Shown piece after piece: positions 27,425 to 34,762 of a DNA stretch of 64,000 nucleotides. The notes under the pieces are model-generated. The model searched no databases and was not told the DNA's origin. It saw nothing but the letters and a program-made list of their open reading frames with translations. The number at the start of each line of letters is the position of its first letter. Positions within the stretch are counted from its first letter, which is position 1. The stretch is taken from NCBI GenBank assembly GCA_037446555.1, contig JBBIIK010000002.1:186001-250000 (forward strand), written 5' to 3'. A program made the translations under genes and the position numbers. This DNA is from JANWVO01 sp037446555. Lineage in GTDB: Bacteria > Acidobacteriota > Terriglobia > Bryobacterales > Bryobacteraceae.

Positions 27425-28506
27425 AGAAATGGTTCGCGCCCGGGCGCGTCAACCTGATCGGAGAGCACACCGACTACAACATGGGCTTCGTCATGCCCGT
27501 GGCGCTCGACATGGGCTGCACGGTTCGCTCGGCGCCCGCGCGCCGCGCCGTGCTCCATCTCAGCTCGAAACAATATCCCGGGGAAATGATCTTCCCTCTG
27601 GACGCCATCCCGTCCATGCGCAAGACGGGCGCATGGGTGGACTACGTGCTGGGCGTGGCGCGGGAACTCGTGCAGCTCGGCATCGAGCTGCGTCCGCAGC
27701 GCCTGGAAGTGGACGCCTCCGTGCCCACGGGAAGCGGGCTCAGCTCCTCGGCGGCGCTGGAGGTCTCCTCGGCGCTCGCGCTGCTCGACGGACGGGAGAT
27801 GCCGAAGCTGGAACTCGCGCGGCTCTGCCAGAGGGCGGAGCGCGAGTTTGTGGGCATGCCCTGCGGCATCATGGACCAGTACGCCTCCGTGTTCGGCGAA
27901 GAGCACAAGGCGATCCTGCTCGACTGCCGCTCGACAACGCACGAGTATGTTCCAATCCCGCAGGGCGAGGAAATCGTGATCGCCAACACGATGGTGAAAC
28001 ACGAGCTGGGCTCTTCCGCCTACCGCCGGCGCGTCTCCGAATGCCGTGAGGCGCTGTCGCATTTCCCGGGGCGTGAATCCCTCCGCGACGTCACGCTGGC
28101 GGACCTGGAGCGCGCCTCGCGCCAGATCCCCGAGATCCCGCTGGCGCGCGCCCGCCACGTGATTCTGGAGAACAAGCGGGTGCTGGATTTCCTCGCCGCC
28201 GCGCAGCGCAACGACCTGGCCGCCATGGGGCGGCTGATGGTGGAGAGCCACCGCTCGCTCCAGCACGACTATGAGGTGAGCTGCGAAGAGCTGGATTTCC
28301 TCGTCGACACGGCGCTGACCCTCGAAGGGGTGTACGGCTCGCGCATGACCGGCGGCGGCTTCGGCGGTTGCACGGTGAGCCTGGTCGATCACGGCGCCGT
28401 CGAGGACTTTCGCAGGCGGCTGTCGGACGCCTACCAGCAGAAGTACGGCATCGCCCCGGCCATTTACAGATGCGCGCCGTCGGCCGGGGCGCGGCGCATC
28501 GGCTGA
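27403..28506 (+). CDS. galK: Galactokinase
   Basis: Phosphorylates galactose at C1 with ATP, the first Leloir step. Seen: 367 residues. The signature GRVNLIGEHTDYN is at residues 14-26, the GHMP phosphate loop PTGSGLSSSAAL at 108-119, a catalytic aspartate in GIMDQYASVFG (about 158) and the C-terminal TGGGFGGCTVSLV. The start is TTG at 27403. GGAGGAG at 27389-27395 is 7 bases upstream and no ATG occurs before the signature. The gene overlaps the 59-residue protein gene. No galT or galE is adjacent, so the pathway partners must be elsewhere. Confidence 0.95.
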   Translation: MARPARVKKWFAPGRVNLIGEHTDYNMGFVMPVALDMGCTVRSAPARRAVLHLSSKQYPGEMIFPLDAIPSMRKTGAWVDYVLGVARELVQLGIELRPQRLEVDASVPTGSGLSSSAALEVSSALALLDGREMPKLELARLCQRAEREFVGMPCGIMDQYASVFGEEHKAILLDCRSTTHEYVPIPQGEEIVIANTMVKHELGSSAYRRRVSECREALSHFPGRESLRDVTLADLERASRQIPEIPLARARHVILENKRVLDFLAAAQRNDLAAMGRLMVESHRSLQHDYEVSCEELDFLVDTALTLEGVYGSRMTGGGFGGCTVSLVDHGAVEDFRRRLSDAYQQKYGIAPAIYRCAPSAGARRIG

Positions 28507-28509
28507 GCC

Positions 28510-30168
28510 ATGGACGCCCGCCGCTGGCGCGTCTTCCTGGCTCTGCTGCTTGCCCTGCAGGCAGGGCGCTGCCTGTACAACTCTTGGCGCGAGACGCAAA
28601 CCGTCGACGAGGGCATCCACATCGCCAGCGGGTACACGTTCCTCAAGTCCGGGCGGTACGAACTCGACGTCGAGCATCCCCCTCTGGCGCGCGTGTGGTT
28701 CACGCTTCCCCTGCTGCTGATGAAAGCGGACGCGCGCCTGGACGCCCCGAGCTGGCAGCAGCGCGACATGATCGAACACGGCAAACAGGTGCTCTACCGC
28801 CAGCCCCGGTGGAGAGCGGAGCCGCTGCTGTTCGCCGCGCGCGCCATGGTGGTGCTGCTGGCTCTCGCCCTCACTCTGGCCGTGGCTCTTTGGACGCGCG
28901 GACGTTTCGGCGCGGCTGCCGGCCTTGCCGCCGCCGTGCTGGTCTCCTTCGACCCCACGCTTTGCGCGCACGGCCACTACGCCACCACGGACGCAGCGGC
29001 TGCGGCGTGCGCGTTTCTCGCCATGATCGCATTCGAGTCCGCCCTTCTTCACGGCGGATGGCGCCGCATTTCACTGGCCGGCGCGGCCGCGGGCGCGGCT
29101 TTCGCCGTCAAGCTCTCCATGCTTTTCCTGGCTCCCTGCTTCGTCTTGCTGGCTCTCGCGTTGCGCGCGGGCTGGCGGCGCAGCGCGGGCGTTCTGGCCG
29201 CCACGCTGGCGCTGGCCGTCCTCGCCGCCCTCGCCTCCTACGGGCCTGCCGGCTGGCGGGTCGGCGAGCTCGGCCGGCTCGATGAACGCGTCTCCGAAGG
29301 CGGCCCCGTGAACAACGCCTTCCGCTGGATAGGCGCGAAGTGGAGAGTCCCCGCGCACCCCTGGCTCACGGGCCTGGCTTCGCACTTTCAGCACCAGGAC
29401 GCCGGCCATGAGGCCTACTTGCTTGGCGAGCTGTACAAGGGCGGCAAGTGGCAGTTCTTCCCCGTGGCCTTTCTTGTAAAGACACCGCTGGGCGCCTTGC
29501 TGCTGCTTGCTCTCGCACTGCCGCTGCTGTGGTTTGCCCCGCTGCGTCAGTGGGCCGTTCTCCTCATCCCGGCTGCAGTCTACTGGACCATGGCCATGCA
29601 GAGCCACCTCAACATCGGCGTGCGGCACCTGCTCCCCGTGTTTCCTTTCACCTTCGCTCTCGCCGCCGGGCTGGTTGCAGCCTATGGGGAGCGCTTGTAC
29701 CGCCGCTTCACGCCCATCCTGCTGGCGGGCGCCTGCCTGCTCGCGGCCGCCGAAAGCACCAGCCGGTTCCCTTTCGACATCTCCTTCTTCAATCTCGCCG
29801 CCGGGGGGCCGGAGAACGGAGCGCGAATCCTCCTCGACTCCAACATCGACTGGGGCCAGAGCCTGGGCGAGGCCATCGAGTGGCTCGGCGATACTCCGCG
29901 CCAGGATGTCTGTCTTTGCTACTTCGGCGTCGTGCCACTGGACTACTTCGGCTTCGCCGAATGCGGCGTGATGCCGGACGAGGAAATCCGCCGCGGCCTT
30001 CGGCCGCAGCGGCGGTGGTATGTCATGAGCGTCACGCTGCTGGAGGGCGTATACCACAAGCGCGAATGGTACGGCTGGCTGCGCGCCATGACACCGGTGG
30101 CGCGGACCGGGTATTCCATGTACGTTTTCGACGTGTCAGGCCTGAAAAAGGCCGAGGAAAAGCCTTAG
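28510..30168 (+). CDS. GT39/ArnT-like membrane glycosyltransferase
   Basis: Seen: 552 residues, about 10-12 hydrophobic segments. The first extracytoplasmic loop reads VDEGIHIASG and then ELDVEHPPLAR. This acidic-residue and HPP pattern is characteristic of GT39/PMT-like enzymes using polyprenyl-phosphate sugars. A large soluble C-terminal portion contains DSNIDWGQSLGEAIEWL. It probably adds a sugar to an envelope lipid or protein. It starts 3 bases after galK. The next gene is convergent. Confidence 0.75.
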   Translation: MDARRWRVFLALLLALQAGRCLYNSWRETQTVDEGIHIASGYTFLKSGRYELDVEHPPLARVWFTLPLLLMKADARLDAPSWQQRDMIEHGKQVLYRQPRWRAEPLLFAARAMVVLLALALTLAVALWTRGRFGAAAGLAAAVLVSFDPTLCAHGHYATTDAAAAACAFLAMIAFESALLHGGWRRISLAGAAAGAAFAVKLSMLFLAPCFVLLALALRAGWRRSAGVLAATLALAVLAALASYGPAGWRVGELGRLDERVSEGGPVNNAFRWIGAKWRVPAHPWLTGLASHFQHQDAGHEAYLLGELYKGGKWQFFPVAFLVKTPLGALLLLALALPLLWFAPLRQWAVLLIPAAVYWTMAMQSHLNIGVRHLLPVFPFTFALAAGLVAAYGERLYRRFTPILLAGACLLAAAESTSRFPFDISFFNLAAGGPENGARILLDSNIDWGQSLGEAIEWLGDTPRQDVCLCYFGVVPLDYFGFAECGVMPDEEIRRGLRPQRRWYVMSVTLLEGVYHKREWYGWLRAMTPVARTGYSMYVFDVSGLKKAEEKP

Positions 30169-30222
30169 TTCCGGATGGATATCCTCAATCTGCAAGAGTT
30201 CCCCCGAAGAACCTGGCGCCAG

Positions 30223-30519
30223 TCAGCGTTTTGCAGCACCCGCGCCGTTGCGCGGTTGCAGATGCTTTTTTGCAAGGTATTCGGAGAGTTTCAACAACGT
30301 GCGCCCGCCCCGCTCTACGTACTTGTTGGCCGCCTTCTGGTAGCGCTTCAACAACTCCCGCTTGTTCATCTCCGTCAGGTTGCAGGAGTCGATGTCCAGC
30401 AAAATTTCAATTTCCCATGGCTGGAACGTGTTCCGGTTCAGACTGCCACGCAACAGCTCCTGGATCAGCTTGTTGAACTGGCGCAGTCTTCCCTCGAGCT
30501 CGTAAGCGCTCAATTCCAT
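30223..30519 (-). CDS. Small basic helical protein of unknown function
   Basis: Seen: 98 residues, mostly charged helix (LEGRLRQFNKLIQELLRG, then NKRELLKRYQKAANKYVERG) with a basic tail. No signal peptide or membrane segment. It is the last gene of the minus-strand block that begins with groES. The spacing of 47 bases to the SirB1-like gene and the TAGAAT box at 30532-30537 (minus strand) leave room for its own promoter. No family recognised. Confidence 0.6.
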   Translation of the reverse strand: MELSAYELEGRLRQFNKLIQELLRGSLNRNTFQPWEIEILLDIDSCNLTEMNKRELLKRYQKAANKYVERGGRTLLKLSEYLAKKHLQPRNGAGAAKR

Positions 30520-30566
30520 CGGGTCACCGTTATTCTACACCGAAATTCCGCCGCTTGACGGTGGAA

Positions 30567-31229
30567 TTAGCCGCGGGAGGCGAGCCGCAGCCACTGCGCC
30601 ACAGCCGCAGCTTTGTCCACCTCGCCGCGCCGCCAGTAGGCGCCGTGCAGGTTGTGCAGCATGCGGGCGACGATGCGGCTGCGGGGAGCGGGTGCGAAGA
30701 GCGGTTCCGCGGGCGGCAGGCGCGCTCCGGTGATCTCCTCTACCAGGCGGAGGCAGTCCTCCTCGGTGAGCAGCCTGCCGCCATCGAAGGGGTCCACCAT
30801 AACGCGCACACCGTCCTCTTCGTCGTACCGGCAGACGAAATGGCCCGGCAGGTTGACGCCTGATAGCCACAGTCCGGCGCGCCGCCCCACTTCGATGCAG
30901 ATCACCGAGAGAGTGATGGGCAGGCCTTTGCGCCGCGCCATCACGAGATCAATGCAGCTGTTGGCAGGGGAGTAGTAGTCGTCGCGGTCGCCTGCGAGCT
31001 TCTCCTCTTCGAAGAGCACGTGGTTCAACGCATGCAGCAGCGCGGCGCCACTGGCTCCGGGGCCGGCGGCGGACAGCATGCGCGACGCCCACAGGTCAAG
31101 TTGCCGGAGCACGGCCCGCCGGGCGAAGTCGCTGTGATCGATGGCCGCCACCTCGATAGCGGCCTCATCCAGCTCCATGGCTTCTTCATCGCCGTTCAGC
31201 AGGGCGGTCAGGCGGTGCGACGGCTCCAT
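30567..31229 (-). CDS. SirB1-like transglutaminase-fold protein
   Basis: Seen: 220 residues. The central segment DYYSPANSCIDLVMARRKGL, then PITLSVICIEVGRRAG and LPGHFVCR, is typical of the SirB1/transglutaminase-like core. It includes the cysteine, histidine and later aspartate (VDPFDGG) of the cysteine-protease-like triad. A C-terminal TPR-like helix pair ends the protein. Biochemical role unknown. The ATG at 31229 is used; an adjacent GTG at 31232 is possible. The upstream TPR gene stops 5 bases before it, suggesting coupled translation. Confidence 0.8.
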   Translation of the reverse strand: MEPSHRLTALLNGDEEAMELDEAAIEVAAIDHSDFARRAVLRQLDLWASRMLSAAGPGASGAALLHALNHVLFEEEKLAGDRDDYYSPANSCIDLVMARRKGLPITLSVICIEVGRRAGLWLSGVNLPGHFVCRYDEEDGVRVMVDPFDGGRLLTEEDCLRLVEEITGARLPPAEPLFAPAPRSRIVARMLHNLHGAYWRRGEVDKAAAVAQWLRLASRG

Positions 31230-31234
31230 CACGG

Positions 31235-32170
31235 CTACTTCCGCCTCCTTGTCCTGAAAAGAGTCTCTTCCACCGCTTTCGACAGCCTCTCGATCTTATC
31301 AGGCGTCATCAGGCAGCTTTCGCGGAGTTCTGCGAGCCGCCGTCTCGCAGGCTCCTCCAGCCCTTCTTCGGCCAGCAGCAGGATCTCCTCGGAACGGTAG
31401 AGATGATTCGACGGAAAGGCGGCGGCCAGTTCGCCCATCAGTTCGGCGGCGCGCGCATAGTTCTTCTCGCGGCGATACACCACTGCGAGCATGACACGCG
31501 CTTCCACCGCCGTCTTCACCCCGTTCGCGGCGGCTCGCTCCATGTGTTGGATCCCTTCCTTTCGGTGTCCCCGGTAGCCCGCCAAGAACGCCAGCGCCTT
31601 CGCATACCACGGCAGGCTTCCCGCAATGTACTCGTGCAGCCCGGGCACCAGGCTGGCATCGGCCAAACCGGGCGCCAAGCGCAGCAGCTTCTCATGCGCC
31701 TGACGGCTCTTCGTGCCTAGCCGCAGCGCCTCGCGCCAGGATTTTTTCACGAGCAGCGCCATCTGCGCCTGATGCGCGTGTGCTACCCCGGAGGCGTACA
31801 GGCAGCCTTGGTCCTCCGCTCTCGCGCGAAGCCGCTCTTCGCAGATCGAAAGCGACTCCCGGATCGCCGCTTCGAACCGCGTTTGTTCTCCTTCGCTCAT
31901 GGGAACCTTCGGGCGGCGCAAGAACGGGCTGCCCGGGCCGAACGCCGAAGAGTCCATCGCACCGGCGGCGTACAGCGCACGGTGCAACAGCGCCTGCGCC
32001 AGATGGTTCCAGGCCTCGGGATCATCGGGCCGCTGCCGCGTCTCTTCCTCGAAGATGCGGATCGCCCGGTCATAGTCGAGGCTGTACAGCGCGCGGAAGC
32101 CATCCGGAAGAACGGGCAGCGCACCTTTCGCGCAGAGCATCCCTTGCAGGACAAGCACGGCCACCCTCAC
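31235..32170 (-). CDS. Exported TPR-repeat protein
   Basis: Seen: 311 residues from a GTG start at 32170. A weak signal peptide is followed by repeated helical pairs of TPR type (LYSLDYDRAIRIFEEETRQR, PDDPEAWNHLAQALLHRALY, and near the end KNYARAAELMGELAAAFPSN). Likely a periplasmic scaffold. The ligand is unknown. It is immediately upstream of the SirB1-like gene, whose fold is often found with TPRs. The two may work together, which is an inference from position. Confidence 0.7.
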   Translation of the reverse strand: MRVAVLVLQGMLCAKGALPVLPDGFRALYSLDYDRAIRIFEEETRQRPDDPEAWNHLAQALLHRALYAAGAMDSSAFGPGSPFLRRPKVPMSEGEQTRFEAAIRESLSICEERLRARAEDQGCLYASGVAHAHQAQMALLVKKSWREALRLGTKSRQAHEKLLRLAPGLADASLVPGLHEYIAGSLPWYAKALAFLAGYRGHRKEGIQHMERAAANGVKTAVEARVMLAVVYRREKNYARAAELMGELAAAFPSNHLYRSEEILLLAEEGLEEPARRRLAELRESCLMTPDKIERLSKAVEETLFRTRRRK

Positions 32171-32212
32171 ACCTGTTCAGATGCCAACTTGAGTCCGCCC
32201 GTTCCGGTTATC

Positions 32213-32692
32213 TCAGCGAAAGAAGATATCGATCAGGTTGGTGTTCCTGCCCGAGGCGTCCACGCAATAGCCGAACGGGCTGTAAGAGATGTGGCGGTTC
32301 TGCCGGTCGACGTAAAGGAGGACCTCGTCTCCCGGAGCGTATTCGAGAATCTGGATCACGCCGTCCTCGCACGACCTCGTACGGCGCACCCTCGCCTTGG
32401 CCACATTCCCGTAAGGACTCTTGGGACCCCAGTCCTCGAGGAACTTCTCCATGCTGTAATCTCGGCACGGGCGCGCCGGATCGCAGCCCCACAACCGGTA
32501 GGCGTCCTCGTACTTCTTCTCCGCCAGCAGGTCGAGAAACACCGCCACCTGGCGCTTCTCCCTGAAGTCATGGATGAACCAGTAACCAGCCAGCCCGATC
32601 ACGGTTGCTGCCAGCGCGCACAGCAGCCCGCGTTTCAGGCGCCGCTCGCGCCGTGCGTCTGCCTGCCCGTAGCTGTCCAGGAAGCCGCTCAT
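32213..32692 (-). CDS. Single-pass membrane protein of unknown function
   Basis: Seen: 159 residues. A basic cytoplasmic N-terminus (QADARRERRLKRG) precedes one membrane segment (about 22-43), and then comes an extracytoplasmic domain with four cysteines. A helical segment (VFLDLLAEKKYEDAYRLWGC) looks like an NTF2-like or DUF4878-type fold, where a short helix precedes a curved sheet. This is tentative. It lies 26 bases after the skp stop, in the same minus-strand block. Confidence 0.6.
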   Translation of the reverse strand: MSGFLDSYGQADARRERRLKRGLLCALAATVIGLAGYWFIHDFREKRQVAVFLDLLAEKKYEDAYRLWGCDPARPCRDYSMEKFLEDWGPKSPYGNVAKARVRRTRSCEDGVIQILEYAPGDEVLLYVDRQNRHISYSPFGYCVDASGRNTNLIDIFFR

Positions 32693-32718
32693 GATCCGCC
32701 TCCCCGGCGGCGGCCCGG

Positions 32719-33249
32719 CTATTTCTTCACCGGGTATTTCTTGTCGTAGGCCGCCGTCACGTCAGCGGAGATGTCCAGCGCATCCTTGCTGAAAAGAAGG
32801 TTGCCCGCATCGATGATGACATCAAGCCCCTTCTCTTCCGCCACCTGCCGCAACACCTCCTGGAAGCGCTGGCCCACCCGTTGGAGGATGTCCTGGCGCT
32901 CACGGTTCACCGCGTCCTGCAAGCCTTCGCTGTTTCGCTGGTACTGGCGCTGCTTGATCTGGATGCGGCTGATCAACTCGTTCATCGCCGCTTCGGTGTA
33001 CTTCTCCTGGTTCGCCTGCGCCTCCTGCTGAAGCTTGGCGATCTCCTTTTCAAGCTGCGCCAGTTCTTCCTGCCGGGGGCCGAAGCGCGCTTTCAGATCC
33101 GCCTCCGCCTGCTTGATTTCCGCCGTGTCCTGCAACGCCTTCTGCAGTTTCACGACGCCAACTTTCACCTGAGCCCCGGCGGCGCCCGCCAGCAGCATCA
33201 TTCCGGCAGCCAGCGCCGCCAGCCGCGCCCACATTCTCGTGTTCTTCAT
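32719..33249 (-). CDS. skp: Skp/OmpH-family periplasmic chaperone
   Basis: Seen: 176 residues. A cleavable signal peptide ends at AGAAGAQ, and a small strand (VKVGVVKLQKAL) precedes long charged coiled-coil helices from about 45 to 125. A terminal strand pair contains VIIDAGNLLF. This is the tentacle architecture of Skp, which holds unfolded outer-membrane proteins. The ATG at 33249 is used instead of an upstream TTG. It is 41 bases after groES on the same strand, not beside bamA or lpxD where skp usually lies. Confidence 0.85.
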   Translation of the reverse strand: MKNTRMWARLAALAAGMMLLAGAAGAQVKVGVVKLQKALQDTAEIKQAEADLKARFGPRQEELAQLEKEIAKLQQEAQANQEKYTEAAMNELISRIQIKQRQYQRNSEGLQDAVNRERQDILQRVGQRFQEVLRQVAEEKGLDVIIDAGNLLFSKDALDISADVTAAYDKKYPVKK

Positions 33250-33290
33250 CGGCTCCAAGTCTCCGCTTCATTCCGCTGCGGGCGCCGGGC

Positions 33291-33578
33291 TCAACCCAGG
33301 ACCGCCAGAATCTCGTCTTCTCTCAAAACCAGGTAATCTTCACCGTCGATCTTCACTTCCGTGCCGGACCACTTGCCCACCAGCACCTCATCGCCCGCCT
33401 TCACGTCGAGCGTCGCGCGCTTGCCGTCCTTCAGCACCCTGCCGTCCCCGACGGCGACGACCTTCGCCTTCTGCGGCTTCTCCTTCGCAGTGTCGGGAAT
33501 CACGATGCCCCCTATCTTTTCCTCGCCTTCTTCGATACGTTGCGCCAGCACACGGTCATGCAAAGGCCGGAACTTCAT
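33291..33578 (-). CDS. groES: Co-chaperonin GroES
   Basis: Seen: 95 residues, full length: KFRPLHDRVLAQRIE at the N-terminus, then GGIVIPDTAKEKPQ (mobile loop), VVAVGDGR, VKAGDEVLVGKWSGTEVKI and a final strand LVLREDEILAVLG. It caps GroEL. The ATG at 33578 has AAGGAG just upstream. Unusually, the next gene is skp; groEL is not in the window. A -10-like TACAAT lies upstream, but no CIRCE inverted repeat was seen. Confidence 0.97.
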   Translation of the reverse strand: MKFRPLHDRVLAQRIEEGEEKIGGIVIPDTAKEKPQKAKVVAVGDGRVLKDGKRATLDVKAGDEVLVGKWSGTEVKIDGEDYLVLREDEILAVLG

Positions 33579-33665
33579 GGCGAACTCCTTGTTGTTCTCG
33601 GATTGGCCTGAATCAGGCTCCGCGCGCCGGCAAGCAGCGGACAGAGCCAACCACTCCCACCTAAC

Positions 33666-33695
33666 ATTGTAGAATCACAATCCCTTGGGGCTCAA
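33666..33695 (-). promoter_or_regulatory. Promoter upstream of groES (minus strand)
   Basis: Read on the minus strand: TTGAGC (33690-33695), 18 bases, then TACAAT (33666-33671). The start of transcription would be near 33659, about 80 bases before the groES ATG. No CIRCE element lies between. Confidence 0.5.
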
Positions 33696-33815
33696 CAGGA
33701 AGCGCCGCCCGCAGGCGCCCGATTTGAGGCCCGCGGCCAGCCTCTGGCCCGCCACCCGCTCCGCAATCTATTGATACCACTAGTACTTCTTTGCAGATGT
33801 CCGGCGGGCCCTTTT

Positions 33816-33824
33816 TGGTATAAT
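33816..33824 (+). promoter_or_regulatory. Extended -10 promoter ahead of a long leader
   Basis: Seen: TGGTATAAT at 33816-33824, a consensus TATAAT with the TG extension. No good -35 sits at the right distance (TTGCAG at 33791 is 22 bases away). It would start a transcript near 33831, nearly 290 bases before the next coding start. Confidence 0.65.
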
Positions 33825-33830
33825 GGTAGA

Positions 33831-34119
33831 TGTCTTTGGGCTGCGGGCGTTGCGCCCGCAGGGGCGCGCCGGAGAGGGCGCGCCGGAGGAGCCGGTTCGC
33901 AGCGACCGGAACCCGGACGAGAGATCCGGGCCCTGCGAACCATGCGACAACCGGCAAGGAGCCTCGACACAGAGGCGTGATTGCGAGCGGCACAGCCGAC
34001 CCTTGCCAGCCCCGGCCCCGGAGCCGGCGCCGTGAACGATCCAGCGGCACACCCTCGGACTGTCTGTGTGCTCAGACCATGCAACCGGCTGGAAACAAAC
34101 AGGGGAGGAAGATCGCTTG
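33831..34119 (+). ncRNA. Long structured 5' leader, candidate riboswitch or regulatory RNA
   Basis: Seen in order: a 9-bp hairpin (CTGCGGGCG 33841-33849 with CGCCCGCAG 33853-33861). Then two copies of the self-complementary GGCGCGCC (33863-33870 and 33877-33884). Next, a nested hairpin with outer stem GGTTCGCAG 33894-33902/CTGCGAACC 33933-33941 and inner stem CCCGGA 33912-33917/TCCGGG 33925-33930. After that a GCCTC/GAGGC hairpin (33961-33976) lies inside a longer pairing GGCAAGG 33953-33959/CCTTGCC 34001-34007. It precedes a cell-wall-hydrolase-like gene, a context shared with cyclic-di-AMP riboswitches. The conserved core of that family was not found. Confidence 0.5.
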
Positions 34120-34620
34120 ATGTCCGGAAAGCTCACCCGCAGTGTGATCCTGATGGCAGGGCTGCTCCTGGTCCAGCAGCCCGCCGACCCCGGTCCCAGG
34201 CCGCAACCGGCAGGGCCCGACCCTCGTGACCCACGCCTGTTCTGCGTGCGGCAGTTCTTCCTGTCCAGAGACTGCCCCGCCCACGTCTACGCCCCGGACT
34301 TCATCGCCGCCGCCGACGAAAACGGCCTTGACTGGCGCCTGCTGCCCAGCATCTCGTTCGTCGAATCCACCGGCGGCAAGGAAGCGCGCAACAATAACAT
34401 GTTCGGTTGGGACAATTGCGACCAGTGGTTCTCCACGTCCCGCGAAGGAATCTACCATGTTGCTGGCAGGCTGGGCAATTCGCCGCTGTACCGCAACAAG
34501 CCGCTCGCCCAGATTCTCCGCACCTACAACCCGAATCCCGAGTACGCGCGCGTGGTTCAACGCGTCATGAACCAGCTGGGCCCTGCCCACCTCGTGGGCG
34601 CCGGGAGCCTGGCGCGTTAG
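34120..34620 (+). CDS. Glucosaminidase/lysozyme-like cell-wall hydrolase
   Basis: Seen: 166 residues. A hydrophobic signal-like start (LTRSVILMAGLLLVQQ) precedes a domain containing LLPSISFVESTGGKEARNNN and MFGWDNCDQWF. A glutamate within a helix followed by the NNxFG motif is typical of glucosaminidase- and lysozyme-like peptidoglycan hydrolases. The body is short and lacks a wall-binding domain. The start is ATG at 34120; GGAGG lies about 11 bases upstream. It is expressed from an unusually long structured leader, which suggests post-transcriptional control. Confidence 0.7.
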   Translation: MSGKLTRSVILMAGLLLVQQPADPGPRPQPAGPDPRDPRLFCVRQFFLSRDCPAHVYAPDFIAAADENGLDWRLLPSISFVESTGGKEARNNNMFGWDNCDQWFSTSREGIYHVAGRLGNSPLYRNKPLAQILRTYNPNPEYARVVQRVMNQLGPAHLVGAGSLAR

Positions 34621-34684
34621 CCTATCTGCACCCGGGCGCCTGCGCCCGTCAAGACAGAACAAAACGGCTCCGTTTCAGGGAGGG

Positions 34685-34693
34685 TGGTATACT
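34685..34693 (+). promoter_or_regulatory. Extended -10 promoter of the PIN/TRAM gene
   Basis: Seen: TGGTATACT at 34685-34693 (TG extension plus TATACT). No strong -35. The start of transcription would be near 34700 and the leader about 60 bases. Confidence 0.55.
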
Positions 34694-34762
34694 CAATCCG
34701 CGGCAGCCGCGTCTATACGCGCAGGACGGCTGCCGCCGTCAGTCCGTTTGCAGGAGTTGCCA

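Noticed and set aside
26065..29052. Very long minus-strand open frame under the symporter, galactokinase and GT39-like genes
   Set aside because: Low-complexity His/Arg/Gly product; the + strand carries recognised genes with motifs across the same bases.
12000..31000. A dif-like XerCD site in the region where GC skew changes
   Set aside because: No pair of 11-base arms around a 6-base spacer resembling known dif sites was recognised by eye in the intergenic gaps.
33579..33720. Search for a CIRCE heat-shock operator before groES
   Set aside because: No TTAGCACTC-type inverted repeat was found; only a sigma-70-like promoter is visible.
33830..34120. Open frame on the + strand through the structured leader
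   Set aside because: Arg/Gly/Pro-rich with no family pattern and no ribosome site; it is better explained as a GC-rich structured leader.
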